A DNA stretch of 64,000 bases from Candidatus Saccharibacteria bacterium 49-20 (GCA_001897295.1 MKSN01000001.1:327892-391891); one strand, 5' to 3'. Positions 1 through 9,398 are shown, counted from the first letter of the stretch. Program-made: numbers and translations. Notes: generated from the letters alone by a model not told the origin.

Positions 1-7
1 CGGCATG

Positions 8-1951
8 CTATCGCTCCCGACCAAGAAGGTCGATTAATGTACCGATGTATTCGGCGTGAGACCACGTAAGGGGTGCTGGCGCAATCACTTCGTTCGTGAG
101 AGGGCTGATTTGCTCACCCATCATACCAGTCGAAATCATGTGATCATTGATCCAGTTGATAATAGACTTGGCGCTTTCGAAATTACCGTGCTCGATGTCG
201 TATTGAGCTTGCCAAAGGGTAGTAATGTACCACCAGTTGCCGTTTATAGAAGGATCTGAGCGACGGTATTCGTCATTTTCGTAGCGGGGAAGCCCCGGGT
301 TCTCGGTTGTCGTACCGAATACTTTCGCCACGGCTTCAATGGAACTCTTCATTTCGTGACTGTCAGCACCGAATAGGCCAAACATAAAGGCACTAAAGAC
401 GGCAGCATTGTCGATCGTCTCGTCGTACTTCACTTCGCCATTTTCAACCGATACACCCCGGTAGAATACCTGGCGAGATTCGTTATACAGATACTTATGT
501 GCTGCTTGCTGAATGTCTTCTGCGGCATTGCGCCACTTTACAGCGCTCTCTTCATCACCAGTGACAGTCGCGAGTTCAGACGCTGCCAAAAGACCTGCGT
601 AGGTAACCGAAGTGGTATGTGTATTAATCATGAAGCGCTCTTCCCATAGGTCGTAGCTTGGCTTCGGAAGGCCTGTCGTCTCGTCGATAAACTCAGCCAT
701 AAAGTTGGCCATAGGCTTAATCATAGAGTGGTAAAAGTCTTTGATGAGCGTACTGTCTTTTGAAAGGTTATAGAACTGTACGAATACAAATACGACAAGT
801 GCGGTTTCATCCTCTTGAATAGGTGGTGCAACAGTATCGCCGTGAACATACGGGTGCCAACTGCTTCCCAGTGCACCATCGGCACGGTATTTATGCATGA
901 GGTAGCCACCGGGGTGGAGGCCGCGTTGACAGAACTCAAAGAAGCGGTAGGCTTCTTGGTAATACCCAAGGCGTACAAGTGGCCAAATTACATTTGCGCC
1001 GTCTCGTGGCCAAGAATAGGCATAGCCATCTTTTGAGTAGTTAAGGAGAGTGCTGTCAGTACTTGCAATAACTGCACCACGCTTGTCGATTTGCGACTTA
1101 ATAATCATGACACTTTCAATAAATCGGTCTTGGTAATCCTTTGGAAGTCGCTTTGCGGCATCTACCGCAGGGCGAAGCCAATCATGCCACCATTCGGCGG
1201 TTTTATGAATGCGGGCGTAGACACCCTGTTCTTGTACTTGGCGGTGAATATACAGCGCCTCACGGGTACTCATACCTGCAGCAATCCAGTAATGAACCCG
1301 TTCCGATGAGTGCGGATCGACGTTTAAGGTAAAGCCTAGGATAGAGTCAACACGGCCATGTTCGACAACATTACCTGTAAGTTGGCCGTCTTCTGCGTCG
1401 CGGTATGACCCTTCGTGTTCGTCGTCACCAAAAAGTCCAATAGTGAATTGGTCGAACGCCGCTTCGTCGGTCGCACCACCAATCACAAAAGCGCGACGAC
1501 CACGGTAGTGAAGGATCGCTTCGCTATCAGGAAGATACTGTGCGGTATCGGTATTGCTGCGTGAGTCACCAATCGCAAAGGCTTGGTGCATGTAGAGTTT
1601 AATCTCACGCTTTTGATCCGAGTGATTAATGAGATGAATATTGCGAATCAGTACGCTCATCTCGGCATCAACAGTATCGTCGAATTCGAGCATAATGCCA
1701 ATACGGTCATTTTTGGCAACCGTCTGGCCGATAAGCGCATTGTGCGGATAACGGAAATCAAACGTCCACGCAGGGTCGCTATCCGTCCAGCTTACTTCGC
1801 CGTCAACGTAGACGCCTACCTTATGACGAAGGCCGGTGCCTGCTGAATGATTTTCAAATCCAACATAAGGGTAGTAGAGATCGTGCACCACCCCGAATTT
1901 GTTCAAGCCCACATGCAACTCACCGTTGCTTAGAACAATTGGTCTAGCCAC
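8..1951 (-). CDS. Glycoside hydrolase family 15 (glucoamylase/glucodextranase-like)
   Basis: Expected to release glucose from the non-reducing ends of alpha-glucans such as glycogen or maltodextrins. The 647-residue protein has a beta-sandwich-like N-terminal part and an (alpha/alpha)6 catalytic part. GH15 signatures visible are YSWPRDGANVIW near residue 312, the general-acid segment DLWEER near 434, and GEQISP...PLTWSHAEYIG near the C-terminus, which holds the catalytic base Glu. No signal peptide is seen, so it should act in the cytoplasm. The start is GTG, preceded by a strong AGGAGG, and it overlaps the stop of the GH57 gene upstream by 8 nt, so translation is probably coupled. It is the last gene of a GT4-GH57-GH15 operon. 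Exact substrate (glycogen, trehalose, dextran) cannot be told from sequence alone. Confidence 0.88.
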   Translation of the reverse strand: MARPIVLSNGELHVGLNKFGVVHDLYYPYVGFENHSAGTGLRHKVGVYVDGEVSWTDSDPAWTFDFRYPHNALIGQTVAKNDRIGIMLEFDDTVDAEMSVLIRNIHLINHSDQKREIKLYMHQAFAIGDSRSNTDTAQYLPDSEAILHYRGRRAFVIGGATDEAAFDQFTIGLFGDDEHEGSYRDAEDGQLTGNVVEHGRVDSILGFTLNVDPHSSERVHYWIAAGMSTREALYIHRQVQEQGVYARIHKTAEWWHDWLRPAVDAAKRLPKDYQDRFIESVMIIKSQIDKRGAVIASTDSTLLNYSKDGYAYSWPRDGANVIWPLVRLGYYQEAYRFFEFCQRGLHPGGYLMHKYRADGALGSSWHPYVHGDTVAPPIQEDETALVVFVFVQFYNLSKDSTLIKDFYHSMIKPMANFMAEFIDETTGLPKPSYDLWEERFMINTHTTSVTYAGLLAASELATVTGDEESAVKWRNAAEDIQQAAHKYLYNESRQVFYRGVSVENGEVKYDETIDNAAVFSAFMFGLFGADSHEMKSSIEAVAKVFGTTTENPGLPRYENDEYRRSDPSINGNWWYITTLWQAQYDIEHGNFESAKSIINWINDHMISTGMMGEQISPLTNEVIAPAPLTWSHAEYIGTLIDLLGRER

Positions 1952-3173
1952 TCAATCCTCCTGTTTTGTGCGTTTCGTGAAGTCGCCAACGGATGTCGCG
2001 GATTGCATTGATGTAGTACAAGAACGCATCGTAAGGGGAATTGTACGGGCTAAAGTAGGCGTGAACATCACCATCCGTAAACCACTTCGTACACATGTAG
2101 TACGCGTGGTCTGAAGTTTGGAGCTTACGCCAGTCTTCGATAAGTTCACCATCGTTTGAGCGCACGATGTCAGCCTCGAGCGCATATAGGTGACGCATCG
2201 CTTCGTGTTGCATGCTATTGCCAAGCCATGCAGTAAGGTCACGCTCTGAGTCGGCCCAGGTCACGGTTTGCGGCATGCTAATGGTATCAGCAGGTTTATT
2301 CGCGTCAATCGCTTCGGAAACCGTGTAGAAGGTGTTGTCTGGGTTTTGAAGCCATCGATCAACAAACTCTTCAAAGAAGTTGAAGATACCGGTGTCTTCC
2401 CATTGATGCTCACCAAAGGTTTCGTAGTCCATGAACAGGTTGACGAGCGGCTGGTCATGAATTGATGATTCAACCCATGAGTTGTACTTATCAACGGTCA
2501 GCGGCCATTCTTGCCATGCGCGGTTGCTAAAGCGGAAGGCGAGGTCGTCTGAAAGCTTGTAGTTCTTAAGAAGAAGTGAAATGTTCTCGGTGCCTTCTGG
2601 ACGGTAGACGAAGTTAGGACTGCGCCAGCCAAGGATTGGATCCCAGCCTTCGGCCAAGATACCCTTAAAGCCGTAGCCATCTGCCCATTTTGCAAGCTCG
2701 TCGTTGTAGGCAAGCTCGGTGTTGCGGAAGACGCTGGTTTCAACGCCAAAGATTTCACGAACCTTCGCCTTATGTGCCTCTACCTGGCGTTCAAACTCTG
2801 AACGGCTGTAGAAGAACGCAAGTGAGTGGTAGTAGGTTTCAGAGACAATCTCAACCTGGCCGGTCTGTACGAGGCGCTTAAAGCTTTCGAGGACATCCGG
2901 TGCCCAGGCTTCAGCTTGGTCGATAAACGTACCCGTAATACTCAAAGATACCTTAAATTCAGGGTGCTTATTGAGTAGCTTTTCAAGCAGCGCGTTCATT
3001 GGTCGGTATGACTTGTCGGCAACCTTGTTAAGGATCTTTTGGTTATTGTGATTACTCAATGGGTCTGGGTCGGTAAAGTAATTATGGTCGATTGACGCAT
3101 CAAATACAGAGTATTCGCGCACACGGTACGGCTGATGCACGTGCATGTAAAGGGTTATACCGCGCTTGCTCAT
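1944..3173 (-). CDS. Glycoside hydrolase family 57 (alpha-amylase-like)
   Basis: Predicted retaining alpha-glucan hydrolase or transferase of 409 residues. GH57 conserved regions are visible: HVHQPYR at residues 11-17, GQVEIVSETYYHS near 105-117, FRNTELAYND near 148-157 with the nucleophile Glu, and FMDYETFGEH near 247-256 with the catalytic Asp. No signal peptide, so cytoplasmic. The ATG overlaps the stop of the GT4 gene by 4 nt (ATGA type) and its own stop overlaps the GH15 start. The GT4/GH57/GH15 trio is a known arrangement for intracellular glycogen-like polymer turnover in bacteria and archaea. Whether it is an amylase or a 4-alpha-glucanotransferase is not decided here. Confidence 0.88.
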   Translation of the reverse strand: MSKRGITLYMHVHQPYRVREYSVFDASIDHNYFTDPDPLSNHNNQKILNKVADKSYRPMNALLEKLLNKHPEFKVSLSITGTFIDQAEAWAPDVLESFKRLVQTGQVEIVSETYYHSLAFFYSRSEFERQVEAHKAKVREIFGVETSVFRNTELAYNDELAKWADGYGFKGILAEGWDPILGWRSPNFVYRPEGTENISLLLKNYKLSDDLAFRFSNRAWQEWPLTVDKYNSWVESSIHDQPLVNLFMDYETFGEHQWEDTGIFNFFEEFVDRWLQNPDNTFYTVSEAIDANKPADTISMPQTVTWADSERDLTAWLGNSMQHEAMRHLYALEADIVRSNDGELIEDWRKLQTSDHAYYMCTKWFTDGDVHAYFSPYNSPYDAFLYYINAIRDIRWRLHETHKTGGLSG

Positions 3174-4393
3174 GCGAACACCTCGATTGGACGGAACTTA
3201 TTGTAGACGTTCACACATTGGCGTGCGACGTCGTGCCATGAAATACGGTCGTACTCTCGTGCAATGTTGACGCGAAGGGATTCTTTCAGCGCAGTTGAGG
3301 TTGCAATACCAACAAGTTGGTCAGCCAGGCGTTCGGTGTCCCAGAAGTCATAACGGAAGATACTGTGAAGCACTTCACCCACACCCGATTGCTTTGTGAC
3401 AATAAGTGCGTTGTCGTGGTGTGCCGCTTCAAGGGCTGTAAGGCCAAATGGTTCGCTGATTGAGCTCAATACAAATACATCTGACACACTGTAGGCGTCG
3501 CGGAGTTGTTTGCCTCGTACGAATCCGGTAAAGAATACCTTGTCAGAAATACCAAGATCGGCTGCAAGGCGAATGAGTTCGTCGCGCTGCTCGCCGTCGC
3601 CAGCAAGAAGAAGCGCAAAACGGTCATATTTTTCGATAGCCTTTGCCATTGCGCGTACAAGGTTGCCAAGGCCCTTTTGAATCGTCAGGCGAGTCACGGC
3701 GCTGACAATGGTGTAACCCTCAGCCTTAAGACCTTCGAGGTAGCGATAGGTACGCTGGTCGTACTCGTAGCCGTCATCAAGGCTAAGGGTGTCGATTGCA
3801 TTGTAGACAACTTCAATCTTGTCGGCAGGAATGTTGTACTTCTCTACGATAATTTGCTTGGTGATTTCACTCACCGCAAAGATGCGATCAGCCATGATAA
3901 GCCCTTGGTACTCAATCTCGTGCACGATCGGGTTGCCCGGGTTTCCACCGGCGCGGTCGAATTCGGTTGCATGGACGTGGACGATAAGAGGCTTATTGGT
4001 AAGTTCTTTAGCACGCATACCAGCTTCCATCGTAAGCCAGTCGTGGGCGTGAATCGCGTCAAAGTCGTTCTCGGCAGTGTACTGCTCGACGAAACGACCG
4101 TACTGCGCCTGAATGTCACGAATTGTGCGCAGTTCACCCTTTTGAGATGGATCGATAGTTTCGATGAAGAACTTACTGTCGTATGCACCCATACCAAACT
4201 TGTGAAGCGGTGACAGGTTGGTGGCATGATGAATATTCATGAAGTCAATGTCGTCGTGCTTTGCAGAGTAGGGGACAACGAAATCAATAGAAGTGCCCTG
4301 GAGAGCGAGCGCCTTAGAAAGGTGGTAACATGCAACACCCAAACCGCCACTATTGTGCGGTGGGAGCTCCCAGCCCAGCATTAATATTTTCAT
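3170..4393 (-). CDS. Glycosyltransferase family 4 (glycogen synthase-like)
   Basis: GT-B fold glycosyltransferase of 407 residues. The N-terminal domain begins with a typical Rossmann strand and the sugar-acceptor loop GWELPPHNSGGLG. The C-terminal domain carries the nucleotide-sugar motif SEPFGLTALEA (E-x7-E type) near residue 314. Gene order with GH57 and GH15 suggests that it elongates an alpha-glucan, using ADP- or UDP-glucose, although GT4 enzymes also make lipopolysaccharide sugars. It is the first gene of the minus-strand operon. The start ATG is preceded by GGGGGTT, a weak Shine-Dalgarno site. Confidence 0.82.
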   Translation of the reverse strand: MKILMLGWELPPHNSGGLGVACYHLSKALALQGTSIDFVVPYSAKHDDIDFMNIHHATNLSPLHKFGMGAYDSKFFIETIDPSQKGELRTIRDIQAQYGRFVEQYTAENDFDAIHAHDWLTMEAGMRAKELTNKPLIVHVHATEFDRAGGNPGNPIVHEIEYQGLIMADRIFAVSEITKQIIVEKYNIPADKIEVVYNAIDTLSLDDGYEYDQRTYRYLEGLKAEGYTIVSAVTRLTIQKGLGNLVRAMAKAIEKYDRFALLLAGDGEQRDELIRLAADLGISDKVFFTGFVRGKQLRDAYSVSDVFVLSSISEPFGLTALEAAHHDNALIVTKQSGVGEVLHSIFRYDFWDTERLADQLVGIATSTALKESLRVNIAREYDRISWHDVARQCVNVYNKFRPIEVFA

Positions 4394-4572
4394 AACCCCC
4401 GTGTACGAGTACCCTGATAGTTGCTCGTTGTTCTCTCCGTTTATTTTTTGGCACGTTTGCTACCCCCGATTATAGTTCTAAGCGTAGGCATTTACAACAG
4501 TTCTTACGCTTAAAATGAAAGAAAATGATGAATTCATCCACAAGGGGCTTTTTTATCTATAGGTAACTAGAG

Positions 4573-4578
4573 TATACT
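4573..4578 (+). promoter_or_regulatory. -10 element of the corA-like gene
   Basis: TATACT lies 8 nt before the ATG at 4587, so the mRNA would start 0-2 nt before the coding region. No Shine-Dalgarno site fits in that space. The TGn extension is absent here. Confidence 0.5.
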
Positions 4579-4586
4579 GCTTATGT

Positions 4587-5513
4587 ATGTTGCAGTACTA
4601 TGCAAAGAAATCTTTCAACGAAGATCCTCAGCTGACGAAAGAGGCTCCAATGGATCGGGCGTGGGTATATGGGTCGAATGTCGATGCCGATGATATTACG
4701 CGTGTCTGCGAAACCTATAGTCTTGACCCGGGAATCCTCAGGGACGTAAAGGACAAAAACGAGCTTCCACGTGCTGAATATAGCCAAGGATTGCTGTATG
4801 TCTTCATTCGTGCGCCCCACCAGACGTCACGCGGTAGTATCGTGACGACACCGTTCCTGGCGGTACTTAAAGGATCGCTTCTTATTACACTTTCATCTAA
4901 AGAGTATGTGCAGCCCGAAGCGCTTTTCGCCGACACTAAAGTAGACATGAAAAGCACCAAGCACGTCTTCTTGCAGCTCACCAGCTATGTGATTGGCCAA
5001 TACGAAACTTTCATTCACGGGACGGGTAGGTACATTCAAAATACCGAACAGCGCCTTCGCACTCACGAGGTAGATAACAAAGACTTTATTAATTTTGTCA
5101 CCGTCGAACACGACCTCAACGAATATCACACCAACCTGACGGCACTTCAGGCACTTTTGATTCGACTTCGCGATAATCGTCACGCTATCTTTAATGACAA
5201 AGATTGTGAATTTATTGAAGACATGGTGCTCCACGTCAATCAGCTGCTTGTTGCAACTGATAGCCACAAAAATACCATCGACAGTATTCGCAATGCCTAT
5301 ACGGCCATCAGTAACAACACGCTAAACCAGCGCATGAAGAAATTGACACTCCTTACGCTACTTGTAGCGCTTCCGAATGTCTTCTTTGGTATGTTCGGTA
5401 TGAACGTGCTGCTTCCGTTTGCAGACCAGCCGTGGGCCTACGCAGCAATTACGTTCTTTAGCTTCGGCATCGTGCTGATTATCGCACTTGTAATGCGCCG
5501 AATTCGCTTCTAA
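4587..5513 (+). CDS. corA: CorA-family divalent metal transporter
   Basis: Predicted Mg2+/Co2+ channel of the inner membrane, 308 residues. It has a large soluble N-terminal domain rich in charged helices and two transmembrane helices at the extreme C-terminus. The signature GMN tripeptide is in MFGMFGMNV near residues 267-275, at the end of the first helix, and the tail MRRIRF is basic as in the family. Length is normal. The gene is monocistronic, starts almost at the predicted transcription start (-10 TATACT at 4573-4578), and its stop overlaps the convergent NDH-2 gene by 4 nt. Confidence 0.9.
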   Translation: MLQYYAKKSFNEDPQLTKEAPMDRAWVYGSNVDADDITRVCETYSLDPGILRDVKDKNELPRAEYSQGLLYVFIRAPHQTSRGSIVTTPFLAVLKGSLLITLSSKEYVQPEALFADTKVDMKSTKHVFLQLTSYVIGQYETFIHGTGRYIQNTEQRLRTHEVDNKDFINFVTVEHDLNEYHTNLTALQALLIRLRDNRHAIFNDKDCEFIEDMVLHVNQLLVATDSHKNTIDSIRNAYTAISNNTLNQRMKKLTLLTLLVALPNVFFGMFGMNVLLPFADQPWAYAAITFFSFGIVLIIALVMRRIRF

Positions 5514-6673
5514 AGATTATCGTCAACATCTGACAATTTGTGAGACTGCCATATAGGCAGCGCCGTGCGATAGGGCACGATCTGGCAGTAGCCATATAGT
5601 TCCATCCATCGGCGAACGACCGCGCCGCTTTGACCGGAGACGTAGATACCAAGCCACTCAACGTATCCCCAGCGGGTGTCGATAGGGACTCCAACGGGCA
5701 CTGAGTGTGCGTGGAATGGCTTTTGAGTTCGCTTTGTTGCAAGGCGCGCAATGTTTTTCGCTACATGGGTCGCTTGCTTAAGCGCAGGCCAGGCTTTCCC
5801 ACTGTGCGGCACGGTGTTATTGTCACCAATTACGTACACATCATCAAGCGCCTCGAGATATGGATTAACGTGGACTCGGCCATCATCTGCGATGTGAAAA
5901 TACCCTGCATTGGTTTTAAAGAACGGATTATTAATCACACCCGATGCCCATACGGCTGTTTTAGTAGGATGGAGGCGCCCTTCAATCATAATCTTGTCGT
6001 CTTCAAGTGCGTTCACCTTGTGCTTCACGAGAATTCGAATACCTTGTTTCTTGAGTCGACGAGACACGATGTCAGAGGCGGTGCGCGACATATGCGGAAG
6101 AATGCGCTTCTGCGCCTCAACAATCGTTACTCGTGAGCCGGTGTTTTTTAAACGATAAAGGTCTTTTAGACTTTTGAGGTACTCATTCATTGCACCGGCA
6201 AGCTCGACGCCAGTTTGTCCGCCACCGATCACAAAGTATTCTTTATCGAGCTTATTATGGACGACTTCCTCGTGAATATGATCTTGGAACTCGCGCACAT
6301 CGTCGAGCGTTGAGATGCCAAAGGCGTTTTCTTTCATGCCCGGAATACCAAAGAATGAGGTCGTTGAACCAAGCGCGAGCACAAGCTTGTCGTAGTGATA
6401 ATCTTTTTTCTTGCTTGCAATAAGCTTTCGGTGCGGATCAAGCCCTGTCACAGTGTCTTCAATAATCTTTACGTTTGGGTGCTTCGCAAAGATCACATTA
6501 AGGGGAATCACCGACTCTTCGGTGCTTTTGCCGGTTGCAGTTGCATACAGTGTTGCGTGGTGAAGGAAGTATGATTTATCAGTAATGAGGGTGATCTTAC
6601 CAATTTGACGCTTACTTAATTCAAGCGCCGCTTTGACACCACCAAATCCACTGCCCACAACCACTACATGCAT
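5510..6673 (-). CDS. ndh: Type II NADH dehydrogenase-like FAD oxidoreductase
   Basis: Pyridine-nucleotide disulphide oxidoreductase family protein of 387 residues. The FAD site is VVGSGFGGVKAALEL at residues 4-18, the NADH site VIGGGQTGVELAGA is near 161-174, and the second FAD contact VYVIGDN is near 293. It lacks redox-active CxxxxC, as expected for NDH-2 rather than a disulphide reductase. It probably passes electrons from NADH to membrane quinone. The C-terminal membrane anchor is not obvious, so a related ferredoxin or sulfide:quinone role is not excluded. The ATG at 6673 is preceded by AAAGGGA. Convergent with corA. Confidence 0.78.
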   Translation of the reverse strand: MHVVVVGSGFGGVKAALELSKRQIGKITLITDKSYFLHHATLYATATGKSTEESVIPLNVIFAKHPNVKIIEDTVTGLDPHRKLIASKKKDYHYDKLVLALGSTTSFFGIPGMKENAFGISTLDDVREFQDHIHEEVVHNKLDKEYFVIGGGQTGVELAGAMNEYLKSLKDLYRLKNTGSRVTIVEAQKRILPHMSRTASDIVSRRLKKQGIRILVKHKVNALEDDKIMIEGRLHPTKTAVWASGVINNPFFKTNAGYFHIADDGRVHVNPYLEALDDVYVIGDNNTVPHSGKAWPALKQATHVAKNIARLATKRTQKPFHAHSVPVGVPIDTRWGYVEWLGIYVSGQSGAVVRRWMELYGYCQIVPYRTALPIWQSHKLSDVDDNL

Positions 6674-6768
6674 TCTTTTGTCCCTTTTATAAAATCGTTA
6701 TGCTTATGGTAGCAAGAAACGGGCTCAAGAGCAAAGGGGTGAAACTTCAGTGAAACCACAGGGATATC

Positions 6769-6777
6769 TGGTATAAT
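6769..6777 (+). promoter_or_regulatory. Extended -10 promoter of mscS-like gene
   Basis: TGG followed by TATAAT (6772-6777). Predicted start near 6784, 5 nt before the ATG at 6789. Confidence 0.6.
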
Positions 6778-6788
6778 CTAATAAAGTA

Positions 6789-7715
6789 ATGGATACTGTC
6801 TCGACCGACATTATCGAATTTTTCTCTGAACCGAACGCATTTCGCTCGGTTCTTATTTTGGTTATCTGTATCATCGTGGCGTATATTCTGAGTAAATTCC
6901 TGGCTGATTTTATTATTAAAATTGCACAAAAGGTTTCAGTCCGGTCTGATGACGAGACGAATGAAGAGCGTCTCATTAAACTTCGCCAAGTAGAAACGTA
7001 CCTCAGTGTTTCCATCGCGGTCGTCCGAGCACTTGTGGTTGCGGTCGTTGCCTACGTCGCCTGGATGCTGATTAGCCCGGTCGCGAGTAGCGGTGCTGCG
7101 GCTATCGGTGCAAGCGCCTTCTTTATCGTCTTCGCGGGCCAAACACTTGGTATGATCCTTCGCGACGTTACTGCCGGTGCAATTATGATTATTGAACAGT
7201 GGTTCAACGTCGGAGACTTTATTAAAGTTGAGCCGTTTATCGATGTTTCTGGTGTCGTAGAGCGTCTGACGCTTCGCTCAACCAAGCTCCGTAGCCTTAA
7301 CGGTGAGATTATATGGATTCACAACCAGCAGATTCAAGCAGCGCACGTCACGCCTCGCGGAGTTCGCACGCTTGCGGTAGACGTGTTCGTGCGCGACAAA
7401 GACAAGGGCCTTCGTACACTTAAAGAGCTTGCGAAAGCTGTCCCCGTGAGCCCTACAATGCTTGCGACGCCACTTAAGGTGAGTAAACCCGAAGAGTGGG
7501 GTGGTGGGCTATGGCGCATTACGGCCGTAGGACAGACCGCACCTGGCCGTGAGTGGCTGATTGAAAAGTTCTTTGTAAATGCAATTGTTGATGTCGATTC
7601 GACGGTGCGCAACAAGATGAACCGTATCTTCGTGTACGAGCCGATTGCCCGTTACGCAGACCCGGTCGCTGACATGAAGTTCAAGCGTGCCGTACGTGCG
7701 AATAAGAATCAATAA
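6789..7715 (+). CDS. mscS: MscS-family mechanosensitive channel
   Basis: Small-conductance mechanosensitive channel homologue of 308 residues that would release solutes on hypo-osmotic shock. Membrane helices are visible around residues 19-40, 78-98 and 103-130; the last is the glycine/alanine-rich pore helix (SSGAAAIGASAFFIVFAGQ). The conserved beta-domain segment follows: QWFNVGDFIKV, then RLTLRSTKLRSLNGEIIWIHN, as in the family. The C-terminal domain is alpha/beta. It is monocistronic with an extended -10 a few bases before the start. Its stop is directly followed by the promoter of tsaC. Confidence 0.88.
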   Translation: MDTVSTDIIEFFSEPNAFRSVLILVICIIVAYILSKFLADFIIKIAQKVSVRSDDETNEERLIKLRQVETYLSVSIAVVRALVVAVVAYVAWMLISPVASSGAAAIGASAFFIVFAGQTLGMILRDVTAGAIMIIEQWFNVGDFIKVEPFIDVSGVVERLTLRSTKLRSLNGEIIWIHNQQIQAAHVTPRGVRTLAVDVFVRDKDKGLRTLKELAKAVPVSPTMLATPLKVSKPEEWGGGLWRITAVGQTAPGREWLIEKFFVNAIVDVDSTVRNKMNRIFVYEPIARYADPVADMKFKRAVRANKNQ

Positions 7716-7732
7716 GAATATACTTACACCTT

Positions 7733-8275
7733 ATGAACGACGCATTTACAGAAATCACCGACGCACTCGTTAATAAGGGTATTGCCGTGGTGCGCACTGA
7801 TACGATTTACGGTATTATTGCGCTCGCTTCAAGGCAGCGTGCAGTTGAAAAAGTGTATGCCGCCAAGCGCCGCGACCCTTCGAAACAATGTATTATTTTG
7901 ATTCCTGGCTCCGGGAGTGTGCGTGAGCACTCTGCGACCATTGCAAAGTACAGCGCGCCAGACCAGCCACCGACATCTATTATTGTGCCTGCGACCAACG
8001 AGCACGAATGGCTCCTTCGTGGCGGTAACACCATTGCCTATCGAGTTGTCCGCGATGAATTCTTGAAGAAGGTCGTGCAGGCCGTTGGCCCGGTGATTGC
8101 GCCGAGCGCTAATCCCGAAGGCCTACCGCCAGCGAGAACTATCGAAGAGGCGAAAGCGTACTTTGGTGATATGGTTGACGCGTATATTGATGGCGGGGAG
8201 GTGCCGACTGACGTCCAGGCATCACGCATTATTGAAGTGCATCCCGACGGTTCGGTAACCGTTATTCGTAGCTAA
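7733..8275 (+). CDS. tsaC: Threonylcarbamoyl-AMP synthase (Sua5/YrdC/YciO family)
   Basis: Makes threonylcarbamoyl-AMP from threonine, bicarbonate and ATP, the first step of t6A37 tRNA modification. The 180-residue single-domain protein carries the family features: VRTDTIYGI near residues 21-29, the KRR...K triad in AAKRRDPSKQ near 44-53, and APSANPEG near 123-130. It lacks the C-terminal Sua5 domain, as in TsaC/YrdC. A TATACT at 7719-7724 lies just after the stop of the mscS-like gene and places the transcript start about 2 nt before the ATG. Confidence 0.88.
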   Translation: MNDAFTEITDALVNKGIAVVRTDTIYGIIALASRQRAVEKVYAAKRRDPSKQCIILIPGSGSVREHSATIAKYSAPDQPPTSIIVPATNEHEWLLRGGNTIAYRVVRDEFLKKVVQAVGPVIAPSANPEGLPPARTIEEAKAYFGDMVDAYIDGGEVPTDVQASRIIEVHPDGSVTVIRS

Positions 8276-8289
8276 AAGCGTAAGCGAAA

Positions 8290-8298
8290 TGCTACAAT
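8290..8298 (+). promoter_or_regulatory. Extended -10 (TGC-TACAAT) deciding a start
   Basis: TACAAT occupies 8293-8298 and overlaps an in-frame ATG at 8297. The predicted +1 is 8305, so translation must begin at the later ATG 8306. Confidence 0.65.
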
Positions 8299-8305
8299 GG
8301 CGATA

Positions 8306-9151
8306 ATGAAATCGCAAAACAGCTCCGCGCTACTCGCTTTGCTTGGTGACGAGGTAATCCACGCCTCTTCTGGCATGACACCCGAAGAGCTGTCGTATCT
8401 GTATATCGTCGCTGAAAGTTCTGTATTTAATTTTGAGGATACACTCGGTGTCTGTGCGGTTGAGCTGCCGTTCGTGTCGGGCGTACACCTTGTCGGCGTT
8501 CCAACCAGCATCTCGGCCCTTAAATGGCACTTACGTATTGGTAATTATGAAGCGGTCGAGCTAGAAGGTAATTTTAATAATATCTTTTCGTTATTTGCAG
8601 AACCGCGCCAGCAATCACAGGCTCGCTACGTGCTTGACCCAGCTGCCATGGTATTTGTTATGGATTTTTGCTCGAAATATGTATGGGAAATTATTGACGA
8701 TACGCTCTATTTTGTATCCGAGAATACCGTACCGACTTTAGATACCGTGGATGAGTTTGTGCGTCAAATCCGCCCCGCAATTGAAGTTCCTTCAGACCGC
8801 GCCCGCAATCCCGCAAAACTGCCCTACACAAATGGGTTTGGTCGTAAACTCCATTGCCCACGATGTGCCGAGAAATTAGTACTTGGGCGTGCCTGGATGG
8901 CGTGTCCGAACGGTCATGGGTTTTTACTTTCAGGTAGCCAACTTATCGATGAGCGAGAGAGCAGCGATACGGTTGAATACGATCCAGCCGCCGCAGCGCA
9001 AAATATGATTGACGAGCACCTTACGTGCCCCTATTGTGGTGGCGCGATGCAGAAAAATCGCTACCAAACAGGCAATCTTGTGATTGATGTATGTACGCAG
9101 TGTCCACACCGCTGGCTCGACGGCCCAGAGATTAAACCCATTATTGGGTAA
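8306..9151 (+). CDS. Uncharacterised protein with C-terminal zinc ribbons
   Basis: A 281-residue protein I cannot name. The first about 165 residues have no recognised motif. The C-terminal third has two CxxC zinc-binding modules: CPRC...ACPNGHG near 189-211, and CPYC...VCTQCPHRWLDGPEI near 249-276. The second matches the zf-TFIIB-like pattern (CPxC...C..C...WLD.GE) found in small bacterial zinc-ribbon proteins of unknown role. The start was set at 8306 rather than 8297 because the -10 overlaps the earlier ATG. It sits between tsaC and tRNA-Trp as a single gene. Confidence 0.7.
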   Translation: MKSQNSSALLALLGDEVIHASSGMTPEELSYLYIVAESSVFNFEDTLGVCAVELPFVSGVHLVGVPTSISALKWHLRIGNYEAVELEGNFNNIFSLFAEPRQQSQARYVLDPAAMVFVMDFCSKYVWEIIDDTLYFVSENTVPTLDTVDEFVRQIRPAIEVPSDRARNPAKLPYTNGFGRKLHCPRCAEKLVLGRAWMACPNGHGFLLSGSQLIDERESSDTVEYDPAAAAQNMIDEHLTCPYCGGAMQKNRYQTGNLVIDVCTQCPHRWLDGPEIKPIIG

Positions 9152-9182
9152 TCGCCCTCAATCTGTTACAATAGGTGAGCTT

Positions 9183-9257
9183 AGGGGCATAGTACAACGG
9201 TTAGTATACCGGTCTCCAAAACCAGCGATCGAGGTTCGATTCCTCGTGCCCCTGCCA
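9183..9257 (+). tRNA. trnW: tRNA-Trp (CCA anticodon)
   Basis: The acceptor stem AGGGGCA pairs with TGCCCCT, followed by discriminator G and an encoded CCA. The anticodon loop CTCCAAA gives CCA, which reads UGG. The D stem is GTAC/GTAT, the T stem CGAGG/CCTCG with loop TTCGATT; the anticodon stem has one C-A mismatch at its second pair. A TGT-TACAAT promoter at 9164-9172 places the start about 4 nt upstream. Confidence 0.93.
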
Positions 9258-9270
9258 CGAGATTATAAGA

Positions 9271-9300
9271 AGTCTACCTCCGTTGAGCGTAGACTTTTTT
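9271..9300 (+). terminator. Terminator after tRNA-Trp
   Basis: AGTCTAC pairs with GTAGACT across an 11-nt loop and is followed by six T residues. Confidence 0.8.
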
Positions 9301-9398
9301 ACTACGAAAAAGTTTGGTTGTCCTACTACCCCTAAAATAACCCTGTCTGATAAGCTATATTTCTGGCTGAAAATAAACAAAACATACTCGAACTCACA

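Noticed and set aside
3506..4213. Plus-strand open frame inside the GT4 gene
   Set aside because: The opposite strand encodes a clear glycosyltransferase in a tight operon; this frame has no ribosome site or motif.
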